From: Oscheius dolichura
Lineage: Eukaryota; Nematoda; Chromadorea; Rhabditida; Rhabditidae
Assembly: GCA_932521035.1 (NCBI GenBank)
Contig: OW051495.1
Location: forward strand, 6,634,001 to 6,698,000
DNA: 64,000 nucleotides
Reading direction: 5' to 3'
Within the stretch, counting starts at the first letter, position 1. Each line of letters starts with the position of its first letter. Of the stretch, positions 21,688 through 33,667 are shown piece by piece. Made by a program: the position numbers and the translations under genes. The notes under the pieces are model-generated. The model was not told where the DNA came from. It worked only from the letters and a program-made list of their open reading frames with translations, and did not search any database.

Positions 21688-22996
21688 TCAATAGGCGTTG
21701 CTAGGGACCTCACTGGGATTGGGAATTGTCAGAGGGATGACTGCGGTCTTCTTGAATCCCCATCTATTTCTGATTTCCGCCCTCAGATCATTACTCAAAA
21801 CGAGGAGGATGACGCCGTTGCCAATCATCAGTCCGAAGAAGTAGGCAAAGAACTGAAATCGAAGATACCCGAGGGAGGGAACAAATTGACCTGCTCACTG
21901 ACAAGTTGGAAGAACCACAACTTGGCTATGGACAGGGGAATGAGACTCTCGACCTCGTAGACCAATTCACAAATGTAGAGGACTGCCTTGATAACCGCGA
22001 AAAAGGCCAGGCTCTGAAGTCTTTATCTCTTTTTCCGAAGGAGATCCTCCCACCAGTTCCTGCTTCTTCCTCGGTGCCCCCGTGTTCATATGGATCGTTT
22101 GCTTCGCCTTATATATTTTGTAAATAGTAATCGGACTGATAATGACACAGTCGATTTCGAAGATAACCACCGCCGTGGCTGATGCATAGACTGTCTTCTA
22201 AATTAGAGGGGTCAACCTGAAGAAGAGGTCAGCCCGACCATAGTATAGTTGTTCCTTTGAAAACAGAAGTCGTCCTTGACAAAAAAGGTCCGTGGCCGGG
22301 TCAAGATGTCGCTATAGGTTCCAATTGAAATGATGGTTATGATTATGACGGCAAGTACGATGTGCCACACCCTCCAGATCTGTAAATAATACTTGTTATG
22401 GAGGATGCCAAAACAATTAGAAGGACGACGGCTGACCTTTTTATGTGCTACGGGGAGAGCCACCGAGGTGAGCCGGTTCAGAGTGATCAGAATATTAATC
22501 AGGAAGTGGAAGATGTAGTTGGTTCCCGTCATGATGAAGGCTATCCTAATCGGTAGCTCGTATTCGATGCCTAAACTCTCTTTCTCTTTAAGTGTCATCT
22601 ACAGATACTGACACAATCCAATCATTCTAACCTGGCGAGTGAATTCTATGGCTACCGCAATTGGGATGTCATTAAATCCTGAAGGGATGAATCAGAGGGA
22701 AGGGGAGGATCGATTACCTCCGATTATGAACAGAAGATAGAAAGAACTACGGAAGACTTCCTTCTTTGAGGTGAGGAGGACATAAAGAACGTAGACATAG
22801 AGGAAGAGGAAGATCGTCTCGATGACTAACTGGACGTCGAGGATGTTTTCAGTACGGACACGGTAATTGGCCCGCTCCGGATCAGGATGCTGTAGTTATT
22901 TCCCTTTACTACGGTAGTAGGCATAAGACTTACCGTGGTGTTCATAAATTCGGCGATTAAGACGAAAAGATTGTCGGTAATTTTGTCGTCCGGCAT
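21688..22996 (-). CDS. 7TM chemoreceptor, Srg family (copy 1)
   Basis: ATG 22996 begins MPDDKITDNLFVLIAEFMNTT. The next exon has RVRTENILDVQLVIETIFLF (TM1), with FRSSFYLLFIIGG after it. Later exons give the Srg signature FHFLINILITLNRLTSVALP and KIWRVWHIVLAVIIIT, then ARRKKQ-like loop sequence. The final exon FFGLMIGNGVILLVLSNDLR is followed by a basic tail and a stop at 21688. About eight exons with short introns fit. It is the furthest downstream of three srg genes in a minus-strand tandem array (21.7-26.5 kb), presumably from local duplication. Expected role is chemosensation in ciliated neurons. Confidence 0.75.
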
Positions 22997-23254
22997 GATA
23001 AAGTGTAAATAAAAAGGATGTCAGGGGGAAGATGTCTCAGGGCTCTAATTAGAGGCAATCAGAAGACGTCAGCCACTTCTTATCGAAAGGGACTCCGGAC
23101 AAATGGTCGGGTGAACTAGTCCGAGAGGGAGAGAGGTATCTCCTCTCCATCACCCAGCCAGGTCGAGTACAATTTGCCGTAATCTCCGGAGACAAGAGGT
23201 CAAGAGAGCCAACTTATATAGCATTTTCTGTATTTGGTGAACAAAGAAAATACT

Positions 23255-24348
23255 TTATTGAGCTGGTCTTACAGCTATCAGAGTCTGTGTTATGGTAGAG
23301 GGTAAGACGGACGTCGCCTTCCTCCACCGTTTGTCGATATCCTTCTGAAGGGTCTCACTCAAGAGGACGATGATCGGACAGTTGAGGAAGATGATCACGT
23401 AGAAATAGGGCCAGAACTGGAAACGACACCATTTTATAGCCAGATTAATCAAGGCCTCAGCATTAATGAAAGTGAAGAACCAGTTCCGTTATCGGCCATT
23501 TGTAGAGGTTGGTCAGCTCGTAGATCAACTCGAAAATGAAGACAGTGCCCTTGATGAGGGAGAAGAAGACCACCCCCTAAAAGAAGCTCTCTTTCCCAAG
23601 TATCGACAACTTACGGCTTCCTGTCTCCTGGCGTTTGGATATTGACTGAAGTTCTTGTTGAAATTGTGCATGGCATAGATGGTAATGGGAGAGAGGATGA
23701 GACAGTCCGCCTCGAAGATAGCCACCGAAACGAGGGAGAGGTACCGGGAAAACTGAACCTTTTCTTTGGTTGATTCAAACAAGATACCTTTTGATCCGTT
23801 TTAATAAGGAGACACGTATCCCCGGCTGTTAGGAAACTGAAGGGGATGGCAAAGAGATAGGCTTAGGTCCCTTAGATAGGAAGAGGATCAGGAGGGTACA
23901 GATGGGCCAGTAGCGCTTCCTTTGCCATATCTGGATCACAAGGACATATTTTACGGTAAATAAGAGAATATACCCAGTCTTGTTTCAGTGGGATATGGAC
24001 GACCGTAAATCTATTGATAGCAATCAAAGGATTCACATAAACATGGATTTCAAAATTCGTCCCAGTTATTGAGAGAGAGAAAAACTAACACAGTCCTACT
24101 CTTTTTCGCATTCTCATGAAGATGATTACGAGGAGCAGGGTGATATCGGAGACAGCTGGAAGGGGATTACTGTAGGAAGGGGGATTACCTCCAATTCGGA
24201 ATAGATCGTAGAAAGCATGGCGGAAGGTGGTGTTCTTTGAGGATATGAGGACGTAGAGACAATACGAGTACATGGCCACTCCGAGAATTTCAAAGATGAA
24301 CTGGGCATCAACAACATTTTCCAGATGGACGACTCGGGGAGGAAGCGG
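23255..24348 (-). pseudogene. 7TM chemoreceptor, Srg family (copy 2), frameshifted
   Basis: Aligning by eye to the neighbouring srg copies recovers all parts. These are TTPLPPRVVHLENVVDAQFI (TM1), KNTTFRHAFYDLFRIGG, NPLIAINRFTVVHIPLKQDW (the TM3 region with NRFT), IWQRKRYWPICTLLILF (TM4) and AYLFAIPFSFLTAGDTCLLI. FSRYLSLVSVAIFEADCLIL, FIFELIYELTNLYKWPI and WPYFYVIIFLNCPIIVLL follow, with the stop at 23255. Between LLILF and AYLF (about 23864-23882) the reading frame shifts by one or two bases, no GT..AG intron can repair it, and the first frame hits TAA. So the copy is broken there unless the base call is wrong. The first coding exon and start were not found. Confidence 0.6.
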
Positions 24349-25238
24349 CGTCGTCTCGTTTTAAAGGATCATATTCGACGAAGAGGAAGATCAGACCTCC
24401 ATGTTGTATTTTATGAGAAGCAGCAGAAGTTGTCTCTTCTGGAAATAAGAGGCAGACTGAAAACAGATCACGGCTGGTACAAGAAGGAGAAAATAAACAG
24501 TAGAGGGAGAACTTTGGTGGTACAAGCGGCAAAGCATGGAATGTCCTCCGAGGAAGACATTACAGGAAATGAAAAATGAAGACAGCTCTCTCCACGTCTT
24601 GTACCAGTCTGTGGAGAACAGCAAACAGCGGAAAGGGCGCTAGAAGTATACGGTACCCTGATAGTACCCTGAGAGTAACAGAGCGACTGGTTGGCTGTCC
24701 CCTGGGCTAAAACTGACAATCAACGCATGAAAAACATGGTCTGGGACATTTTTCTTTGTGCTCGAATGAACGTCATTCAAAGAAGGTTCAAATTCTACCC
24801 TATACTCGAGAATAGGAAATCTGGCAATTAAAGAGAGTCATCTGATGAGTAGCCTCAATAATTGGGGGGAAATTTTGACCCGCCAAAAAGAGCGAGTGGG
24901 GGAGTTGTACCGTATAATTGAAAGAGGGAGTTGTTATTCGGCCAGCTCGTGAGTTTTTAGGGGAATAGGAGGACAATATGGACTCGATTCAGAGAACGGG
25001 GGCAAGAAAATAAAGGGAAACTACAACCTGGGCTACAGTACCCTTGGAGCACTATTATTCCTTCCTAGAGTACATGGCCTTTCCGATCTCTTTCTCATAA
25101 ATCCCACAACTTCTCCCATCTGTCCTTTATCAGGTGCCCCCGCTACAACTCTCCGTAGACAATCAACTCCCCCACCGCTACAAGTTCATAGTTCTCTAAA
25201 TCCCAGAAATCACTAATTTCAACATAAGGAACATACAT

Positions 25239-26455
25239 TCATTTGTTAGTGTGTAAAACGGTAGTCGGGGTGATTGAGAGAGACTGTGATAGGAGCGTCT
25301 TCCAGCGCTTGATGATATCAGTCCGAAGAGTCACGCTCAGGATAAGCAGGACAGGGCAGTTGAGGAACATGAGAACATAGAAATAGGACCAGAACTGGAA
25401 GGAGTGTCTTCTTTGGGTCAGTGATGATCCCTACCTGGGCATTGATGAAGTTGAAGAAGAAATTATTGGTGATGGGAATCTGGTAGAGGTTGACGAGTTC
25501 GTAAATCAATTCGAAGAGGAAACAGACAGACTTGATCAGGGAAAAGAAGGCCAGTCCCTGGAATTCTCCTTGGCCAACAAGACGCCAATACTTACAGCTT
25601 CCTGTCTCATTCCGTTTCTATTCTGACCAAATTTCTTCGTGAACTGGCGCATGGAGTAGATGGTGATGGGGCTCAGGAGGCAGCAGTCCAGTTCAAAGAA
25701 CATCACAGAAAAGACGGACAGGATCCTTGAGTACTGAAATTGAGCTGTCTAACTGTAAACTGTCATCTTACGGGGGTATCATTCTTGATCAACATACAGC
25801 TATCACCCAAGGGTTTGAAAGTAAACGGGTCGAAGAAGAGATAGCCCTGGGAGCCGAAGCTGAACAGGATGGTAACCACGGAGAGGGCCAGATAGTAACG
25901 CCGTCGCCAGATCTAAACGCTGTCTACTTCTCCTCTCTTTAGTTGGATCAAACCCGCTCATGCTTCAATGGCACCATCACAGAAGTGAATCTATTCAGAG
26001 CAATCAACATGTTCAAGTAGACGTGTACAATGAAGTTGGTAGCCGTCATGGTGTTGGCTATCCGGGTCCATATCTCCCACTCTTCGCAGAGACCAACCCT
26101 CTTCCTCAGTCTCATGTAAACGATGGCTATCAGTAGAGTGATGTCAAATATCGCTAAAGGGAGAGTGACTGAAATGACGAGAATATACCGCCCAGGATGA
26201 AGAGTTTGTAGAAGGCATGGCGGAAGGTGGGGTTCTTCGAGGACACCAGGATGTAGACGGTATACAGGTAGCAGAGAATGCCGAGGATCTCCAAGATGAA
26301 TTGGACATCCCAGATATTCTCTGTGCGGATCACTCGAGGAGCAGGAGTTGTTATGTTCTGTAATAAACAGCATGAGGATTATTATGAATTACCACCATGA
26401 ATATTGGTGAAGCGTCTTCTGTCTTCCAGAAGTGTCCCTGTAAATTCTCCCTCAT
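25239..26455 (-). CDS. 7TM chemoreceptor, Srg family (copy 3)
   Basis: ATG 26455 begins MRENLQGHFWKTEDASP. An in-frame join leads to NITTPAPRVIRTENIWDVQF (TM1) and KNPTFRHAFYKLFILGG. Further exons give VYMRLRKRVGL, YLNMLIALNRFTSVMVPLKH (TM3), IWRRRYYLALSVVTILFSFG (TM4) and YSRILSVFSVMFFELDCCLL (TM5). FFSLIKSVCFLFELIYELVN (TM6) and FWSYFYVLMFLNCPVLLILS (TM7) complete the set, with TGA at 25239-25241. It is intact throughout, including the site where copy 2 is frameshifted, and serves as the reference copy of this array. Confidence 0.75.
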
Positions 26456-26598
26456 TTCAACTAGACCAAGATTTGAGATGGAGAGACATTTTCAGTCGGT
26501 CACTTGCCCTCGTCAGCTGACCCGGGAGAGCCCCCTCCCGACTGGTCAAAGCGTACCCCCTCAAAGTGTCCAGTTGCTCTCGTCTTCACTTTTTGCCC

Positions 26599-26943
26599 AT
26601 GGCGCGCGTTTTCGTTGACGGATGTTTCGTGCCAGCCCCCTTGGCAGCCGCCTTCCGCAGCCGGGAGAACACTCCCTTCAGGTGAGCCGCCCCCGCTCCC
26701 GTCTGTTTTTTTTTGTTTTTGATCAACAGTCGACTGATTACAGGGAGAGGACCCCATTCTCTTACTCTGAGCCAAATCCCGGCGGGCCTAATCTACATTG
26801 GCGAATACACGTTCCTAAGGTTGGCCATCCCTCCTTTTTTATAGACAGAGTACTCCCCAGGTATTGCCTATCCTCCCTCCCGAAGAGATGTCCGCCCAAG
26901 CTGTCCACCTACAGTATAACTCCCCCATGGGGCTGTATAACCA
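26599..26943 (+). CDS. Exons with a Zasp-like (ZM) motif
   Basis: ATG 26599 starts MARVFVDGCFVPAPLAAAFR, with a GTGAGC donor near 26681. After introns, a second exon ends at about 26815 and a third begins near 26846 (QSTPQVLPILPPEE). The segment AVHLQYNSPMGLYN, just before the GTAAGT donor at 26944, matches the ZM motif found between PDZ and LIM domains in ALP/Enigma/ZASP muscle proteins, which bind alpha-actinin. I see neither a PDZ nor a LIM domain here. These exons may be the 5' end of the large gene that follows on the same strand, but I could not make an in-phase join to it. Confidence 0.45.
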
Positions 26944-27594
26944 GTAAGTTTCTTCCGGTCATTTTACTACTCGAGCAGGGAGACCACCCGGTACTCGTGA
27001 TTACTATTCAAACGGTTGAGTAATTAGCAAGTGAAGATGTAGCGGAGAAAAGAAAAAAAAATGAGAAATTCTGAAGTGGAAAATGAAGAGCAGGCGAGTA
27101 CGTCTCAGTTCAAACTACTCTTATGAGCAGACCGCTCTCATCGGAAGTCCCTTTGATACCTATCCACCCGTAAAACTATACCTCGAAATAGTGAAACGTG
27201 TTTGTTTCATCTTGTGGAAAGGCCACAACTATTGACGGGGGAAGTAAACAGCCGCGGCTTGGAGTTCAAAGGCGTTGTCGTCTAGTAAAGACTGATTAGG
27301 GGTCGATCCGTCTTTTTTTATTAGAATCCAGTTATTTTTACTCTTTCCACACCTCTGTTTGGTTATTTTAAACCCCTTGGCGGTAATCGAATACCCCGAA
27401 GGAGTGTGTCTCATTCATTGATCCATCAACAAAATGAGAGTGAGCCACACTTTACAACAGTCAGCCGTGCCTCGGGCATGTGGCGCCTATTACGAACGTG
27501 GCGGATGCCATGGAAATTGTTCGAGAGGAGAGAGAAATTAACACGGACACTGGGTGTCGATCAATTTGATCCAGATGTAAAACACGAGGGAAAG

Positions 27595-30500
27595 ATGTCT
27601 TACAGGGAGACGGCTCAGGAACAGTTCCAGCAGCAGGTCGGAACCACCACCCCGACCCCGCTGCCGGCTCCTGATAAGCACTTCGATCCCAACAAGAGTG
27701 CCACTTTGAGATATCTCAAGGTCTGTGCTTCTCCTACTTTGATTGGATATCGTTTTCCAGGAAGGAGATCACTCCAGTTTCGGGGCTAACTTTGCCGAGA
27801 AGATCGCTGCAGCTGAAGCTCCCAAAGTTCCTTACTCTCAGGTAGGATAGCCCTTGTTATTCGCGAAAGAAAGACGTACCTTTAGGAACCAGCATGGGCC
27901 CGTTATGCCCGTGAGAAGAGCGAGCGTGCCCATTCTCGTACCCCGGCCGATCCATCTCAGCACCGCTACAGTGGCTCTCGCAGCCCCAGCCAACCCCGAA
28001 AGGAGCACCATGATACCCCTTGGGAACACGCAGAGAAGACCAGGGTTTACACCAATGCTGTCCATCCAAACACAAGTGGACCTGCTTATTACCAGCATCA
28101 ACAACATGGTGGACAGAGACACCGGCCACATAGTGTTGGGTCCAAGTGAGTACCTCTATTCTTCCGAGGGGAAACACTCCTTTTAAGCTATCCTGACCGG
28201 GGATATGAGTGTGGAGGAATGGATTTCACAAAGGGACTGCCAATAGAGAAGGGGCCCCAGGGATACTACGAGCACCACGTTTCGAGAAAGGATGAGCACG
28301 ACAGGAACCGTCCCGGCTACGAGATGGGGGGAACTGACTTTGGAAAGGTTTGACCCTCTTTCTCTTATAACGAAATAGAAGAAAATAGGATAGAGGAAAA
28401 TGTGCAATTATTTGCTTACTCTGAAGCTTTCAGGGCTACATTGCCCCGGGTCCCTACCACGGCCACGGGCCCGACCCTCCCCGTCTCCGTCCTCACTACA
28501 ATGCTGATCCTCACGCACCCTGCAATGCCTTTGTTGCTCCCAATGTAGACGGAGTCGATGCCAACCTACTTGTCGGAGACACCCTCTCGAACCAGAAGAT
28601 CCGCCACGAGGTCCGACACATCGACCAGTCCGAGTTCGGCACGTCCTTCGGCCCTCCCGCCGGCTTCAAACAAGACCACACCACAGTCCGCTACGCTCCT
28701 CAGCCACCGGAGCCCGTCATCTACTCGACCAACTTCAAAGAATCGTTCAAGAATCGATCTGAGAGTGCCCCTCGCGCCCAGCCCGTCTATCGAAGCTCAG
28801 CCCCCGCCGAACAGCAGAACGTATGGCGACAGCGACAGGCGGACACGGATCGAGAGGTGACGGTTGAGCGTCTTCTGACGGGCGAGGCGACCGCCCGTCG
28901 ACAGCTGAACCCGACGATTCCCTACTGGTCTCACAGCGCCCTTAGGAAGCACGAGCACTGGAAACACCGCTCCGACCCGCGTCTTGACAGACACGAGGCG
29001 AGCAATGCGTGCGCCCTAGCCCCTAACTTGTGCTTCCTTTGTTCTTTTGCCGAGTCTTGAGTGTTCACTAATTCAGCGGTATTTTAGGTGTACGTGACAG
29101 AACCCAACTGGTCGAGGACCGTCGATCAGAGGAAAGGCGCCTGGGAGAGGAAGGCCTTCGACACCGAGGCCCACGTCAACCTCCCTCCTTCAGCCAAGGT
29201 TACTAATCCTCTCTTGATTTGCCCGTCCTCTTCTTCCTCACATCTGGCCAGACAACGGCACAATTATCCTTGTCAACATGTGTCCGTCAGAGGCATTTTT
29301 CTCTGTTTCTTACTTATTCCGCCCCCGAGAGTGAACCAGCTGTCATCCCGCACTTCCCTCCTTGCAGGTTCCAGCCTCGGTTCCCCAGCCGTGGCAGCAG
29401 ACAGCTCAACAGAAGCACCAAGTTTGGCAGAGTGCTGCTGACTACGTTCAAGAAGGACACGGACAGCATCACCACCACCACCACCATCAGCATCAGCATC
29501 ATCAACAACATCCACAGCCTCAACAGCAGTCTTACCAGGTGAACCTCGTGTCTTCTCTCTTTCCCAACTAACCTGTCAGGAGTGTAAACCAGGCATTTGT
29601 TGTTAAAAAGAGGGAGAAAGCTTCAGAGTAAGCAACGTTCTTTTTTGAGAGAAATAACGCCGAGAACACTTAGAGATTGATTATTGTTCTCTTCCAGACC
29701 CAGTCGCAGTCGCACTACACCCAGCAGTACTCTCATCCCCCCGCCAACTACTCCTCTGGAACTAACGTCATGAACGTCGCTAACACCGGCTTCAACCAGA
29801 ACCAACTCGACTACCTTTCCAACCACCAGAACAACTACCAGGCCGGAAGGGCCTACTCCCCGAAACAGCATAATGAGAGCTACTCTGTAAGTTGTTCGTC
29901 TATTCAAGGAAACTGTATTTCAGACAACCACGACGACTATGTACCCGGGAGGAACCGGCTACAACCAGGTAAGACAGTCCATTCAATTCTCTCTATCGGG
30001 TGATCTTGTCTCTAGTTGAAGGAAGATTTCCAACGGAGTGAGAGGAGTCAGAGCGAGACGAGGAGTGTGAACTCGCTGCCCGTGGCCTATGAGGTTTCGC
30101 TTTTTTGGTGGTTGACGCGTAGAAAAAGAACTGACTGAACAACTGCTTTGCCATTGATTTATGTTCGGCTTTTCCTCGGTTCAGGGTAGATGTGTTCGTG
30201 GCGAGTGGGGGAAGAGTGTGCTCGTTATGTTTGTACTGATCAGTGTATTGCTTCTCTTTGGTTCGAAACCTATTCCTTTAGGCTTCCAAGTCATTTAAAT
30301 ATAGCCGGGATGAAGAGACTTTGGAGAAAATATCATCTGAACCTAGCTCGAATACTGTAATGGCTCTTCCGTGTTTATGATCCCTTTATTTAGAATTTCG
30401 AAAGTACGAAAGAATTCAAACAGTTGGCCCTTTTGAATAATCAGGTGGAATACTTTTAGCCGGGGTAGCGCCAAGTTTATTTAGTCAGCAGACGACGGGC

Positions 30501-32713
30501 AGGTCAAAGTTTTGACGAGCATCCTCCCATCTGGCCCGGCTCAATCGGCATTCCAGGTGGCCAGCGCCGCTTCATTGCCTATCCTCCTCTTTTAGGATCA
30601 TTCTTTTTCGACCTACAACTATAAAAGCAAAGAAATTGTGAATCAAAGCATGATTAAACCTAGCCAATGGGCTGGCTCCAATGTATTGAAAGAACAGGAA
30701 TCTGCCCAAAGTCTACAGGCCTTTCCACCTCTAACAGCCAAAATTCTATTGTTTAGGAGGGGAAGGTTCATGCCATAAAACATCTGGATAGTTCTTATTT
30801 TTCGAATAACTCCCAAAGCATCCATCAAAGAAGAGAAGAAGAGCATACTGCACTTCCTGTTCAGAGTGCATTTGAGGTGTGACAGAGTGCTTGAAAGTGC
30901 CCATAGTCCGTAGCATAGACGTAGCCTAACAGTAGAATAGAACCCCTTCCCTATCCGATTCATGACGCGGTTCCTTATAGGAATTCAATTCTTCGAAATA
31001 CTCGAAACGCAGTGAAGAAACTGTGGAGCAGGCATCTCCGAGACAAGTAACCTCTCTTATTCCCCTTTGTATCTTTCGCTGTTAGGCCGGCACTTTCCGG
31101 GTCGCTGATTCTCATCTGAACCCTGTCTCGTCCCAGGAGAGCAGTCATCGTTTCGAATCAAAGACCGAGTCGAAGTCGACTTCTGGCCAGGACGGGCGGG
31201 TACATGCGATCAAAATGTTGGGGTCTCCTCACTCTCAACAGGCATATCAGGAGTCGTTCCAATCCTCAAAGCAGGAGACATCCGCCACTGGTGCTCCGGT
31301 CCAGTCCGAGTTCCAGGTGTGACTATGTGTGGTGGACGTAGAATGATTAGATCCGTGTGACATCTAACAGAGTGACTCTAGGAAAACAGGAGAGTTACTC
31401 GATATTTAGGAGCAACGCAGCCATTTCAAGTCGAGCAGCTCCACCCGCGAGGAGAGGACCATCCCCGTCCAGACTGGATTCCAGGAGAGCAGCTACACCA
31501 AGAGTTCCAACTCTACCCAGGAGACCCGCACCATCCCTGCCCAACCGATCCAGAACCAGTACCAACAGAGCTATCACAAGACGAGCAGCTCCACCCAGGA
31601 GACCGCACCTCTCCACCCCATCCAGACCAACTTCCAGGAGAGCTTCCAGAGAAACAGCAGCAACACCAACCAGGAGACTAGAACTGCTCCGGTAGGGCTC
31701 AATACATTATCCAGAAGAAGAATCATATGTAGGGAGGACTCCTTCAAACCCAGGGTAACTTTGGCGACCTTTCCAAGGACATGATGCACTCTCCTGGCTC
31801 CTACAAGAGTTTCCACTCCTCGCGCTACTCCAAACAGGAGACTACCACCAACACCAGCGGCCCTGAACGACACATAAATCCCCAGGTCACAACCACCACT
31901 CCCATCACCAAGAACTCTTCCTACAGCTACTCTACTGTATGCTTATCATCTTTCGAGTAATGTCGAATTCCAGCAATCTGTTAGCCACCCTCCTCAGCCG
32001 ACTCAACTGCAACAGAGCAGCACAACCAGCCACTCTACCAGGGAACAGGCCATCCCCATCGGCTATGCTCCCATCGCCCCTATCCGATCTGAAGGAGGGG
32101 GAAGCAACTACCACGCCGAGTCTCACCATTCCTACAAGAGAGAAGAGGTTTGTCTTACTCTTCTTTGGTTAAAATAAGAGAGTTTAGCAGGAGAGCCGTC
32201 CCGTCTCCCAGTTGTCTCAATACAGCCAGAGCAGCTACAATAGGAAGAGGGAAGAGCGCACGGAGACCCGTACGACTGTCCCCACTGTGGCCCCGTTGTC
32301 TACGAGTTCTGGAGCTGTGGGTCAAGGCGGACCCCAGACAGCTTATTCCAAGGTAAGAGGCATCTACATTGTAGCTAGACAGTATGCAGATCGAGATGAA
32401 CGAAACCCTTCCCCGTGGAATGTTGGCCAACACCAATACCAACACTCAGGGAGGATACAGGGACCAGGAAGGCCACGATGTCTACTACAAGCGCGAACTC
32501 CAGACCACGGCCGACCCAGGAAAGGAGAGTGCCCTTCTGAAGGAGGAAGAGAAGCGGGTGGTGGAGACCCCGCTCGAGCCAGGAGTCATTTCCCGGTACT
32601 CTTTTAGATAGCAGTCAATTGAGTACTGTTTCAGCCACGTGACAACCAAATATTATAAGAAGAAGACGGTTACCGACACGACCACCACGACTACCCCCGA
32701 AGTCGCCCCCTAA
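27595..32713 (+). CDS. Large Gln/His/Ser-rich repeat protein, probably muscle or cytoskeletal
   Basis: The start used is ATG 27595 (MSYRETAQEQFQQQV). About fifteen exons follow in frame, to a Lys/Thr-rich end (TKYYKKKTVTDTTTTTT) with the stop at 32711-32713. Features in order are: YYEHHVSRKDEHDRNRPGYE; FGTSFGPPAGF and PPEPVIYSTNFKESF; IPYWSHSAL and EPNWSRTVDQRKGAWE; a His/Gln tract (seven His, about 29460-29530); and Tyr/Gln-rich sequence. Four diverged 24-27-residue repeats then follow (31432-31690), built on SSSTQETRTIP and TGFQES. One junction (about 28999) uses a GC donor, and a 1-kb intron lies near 30090-31140. The composition and the upstream ZM-like exon suggest a Z-disc or dense-body protein. 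The family is not firmly identified. Confidence 0.6.
31432..31690 (+). repeat. Tandem 24-27-residue coding repeats
   Basis: Within the large repeat protein, successive units read SSSSTREERTIPVQTGFQES, then SSNSTQETRTIPAQPIQNQY, then TSSSTQETAPLHPIQTNFQE, then NSSNTNQETRTAP. The DNA copies are diverged (for example AGCAGCTCCACCC.. against AGTTCCAACTCTACCC). A weaker unit, SSKQETSATGAPVQSEFQ, precedes them in the previous exon. Confidence 0.8.
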
Positions 32714-33045
32714 TTATGCTTTTCCATACTCTTGCGATACGCTTTGGCTTTCATCTTTGGTGCTAATTGAGTAGACGACGATTTGTAGGTTGTAGACGCC
32801 TAGACGGACTATGTGTTTGGGAATTGTAGAGCTTTATTTAAATGAATCTTATGCTGTCAAGGTACCCGTTCCACTAGAGGGGTCTCCCTTTTCGACCAAC
32901 TCCCCTTATCAACGTATTGGAAGTGTTAGCGACAAGCAACCAATACCAACAGATCAACAGATATGTAAAAGGGAAGGAAAAAACGGGTAAAGGGTAGCAT
33001 TCGGGAAGGGAGGCCAGTCACCATGAAACAGTGAAAGAGGAAAGT
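32714..33045. other. Intergenic between convergent genes
   Basis: Only the 3' untranslated regions of the flanking convergent genes are expected here. No coding or RNA feature was seen. Confidence 0.5.
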
Positions 33046-33206
33046 TTAGAGGAAGAACTCGGGCCCCTCCGTCTGGACAATAATGGGCTCACAGGCGAGT
33101 GCCTCCTTGATCAGTTTGAAGGCAGTGGCGTGTGAGTCGAAGAGTCTGCCACTGACCTCCGTGAGGTCGATCTCGTCCGTCTTGTAGAAGATCCAATCTT
33201 GAGTCC
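33046..33206 (-). CDS. 3' terminal exon of an unrecognised gene
   Basis: On the minus strand the acceptor CTGACAG at 33207-33213 opens an exon with good coding character: TQDWIFYKTDEIDLTEVSGR, then FDSHATAFKLIKEALACEP, ending VQTEGPEFFL-stop at 33046-33048. A possible upstream exon (about 33410-33466, CTRNISKLETDKDGGEIAW) has no GT donor that I can find. The rest of the gene is therefore unresolved, and the product is unknown. Confidence 0.4.
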
Positions 33207-33502
33207 CTGTCAGAGAGTCATCGCTAACAATTACTACGCCAACCTCTCTATATTCTATCCTATGTCACGGGCGCTCAGTCAAGGGCCAGGGACACCTAAT
33301 CGACTCTCTAAGCTCTCGACTATTTCAGCTATGGTTATGAGGGCAATTGATGGTAGAAAAGCGAAAAGGTCAGATCTGTTTATGTTTTGTGTAAGTGTTT
33401 AGGTCCTGTCCACGCAATCTCGCCTCCGTCTTTGTCCGTCTCCAATTTCGAAATGTTCCTTGTGCACAAAACGGCAGAGATTCTGCTCAAATCATATAAT
33501 CG

Positions 33503-33667
33503 ATGAAGCTCCTAACGGATGATAGGAGGCTTGTCCGCGCGATGCCCAAAGGGAGGGAGGTGTTCAATGCACCGATTATGTTCCGCGATCCCCAAATGAA
33601 GGGAGACCAAGACGTCCCAGCTGGAAACGACGATCCCAAGGAGCCAGACAAGTGGCGGCAGCAGTAA
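33503..33667 (+). CDS. Small basic/acidic protein, 54 aa
   Basis: The open frame from ATG 33503 to TAA 33665-33667 has good codon use: MKLLTDDRRLVRAMPKGREV, then FNAPIMFRDPQMKGDQDV, ending DDPKEPDKWRQQ. An in-frame stop lies just before the ATG, so this is either a complete mini-gene or a last exon joined in another way. There is no signal peptide or membrane segment. The family is not recognised. Confidence 0.4.
   Translation: MKLLTDDRRLVRAMPKGREVFNAPIMFRDPQMKGDQDVPAGNDDPKEPDKWRQQ

Noticed and set aside
21526-21960. 144-codon plus-strand open frame
   Set aside because: It is antisense to the well-supported last exons of the first srg gene.
29273-29523. Minus-strand Met/Val-rich and Asp/Gly-rich frames
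   Set aside because: They mirror the His/Gln codon repeats of the large plus-strand gene.
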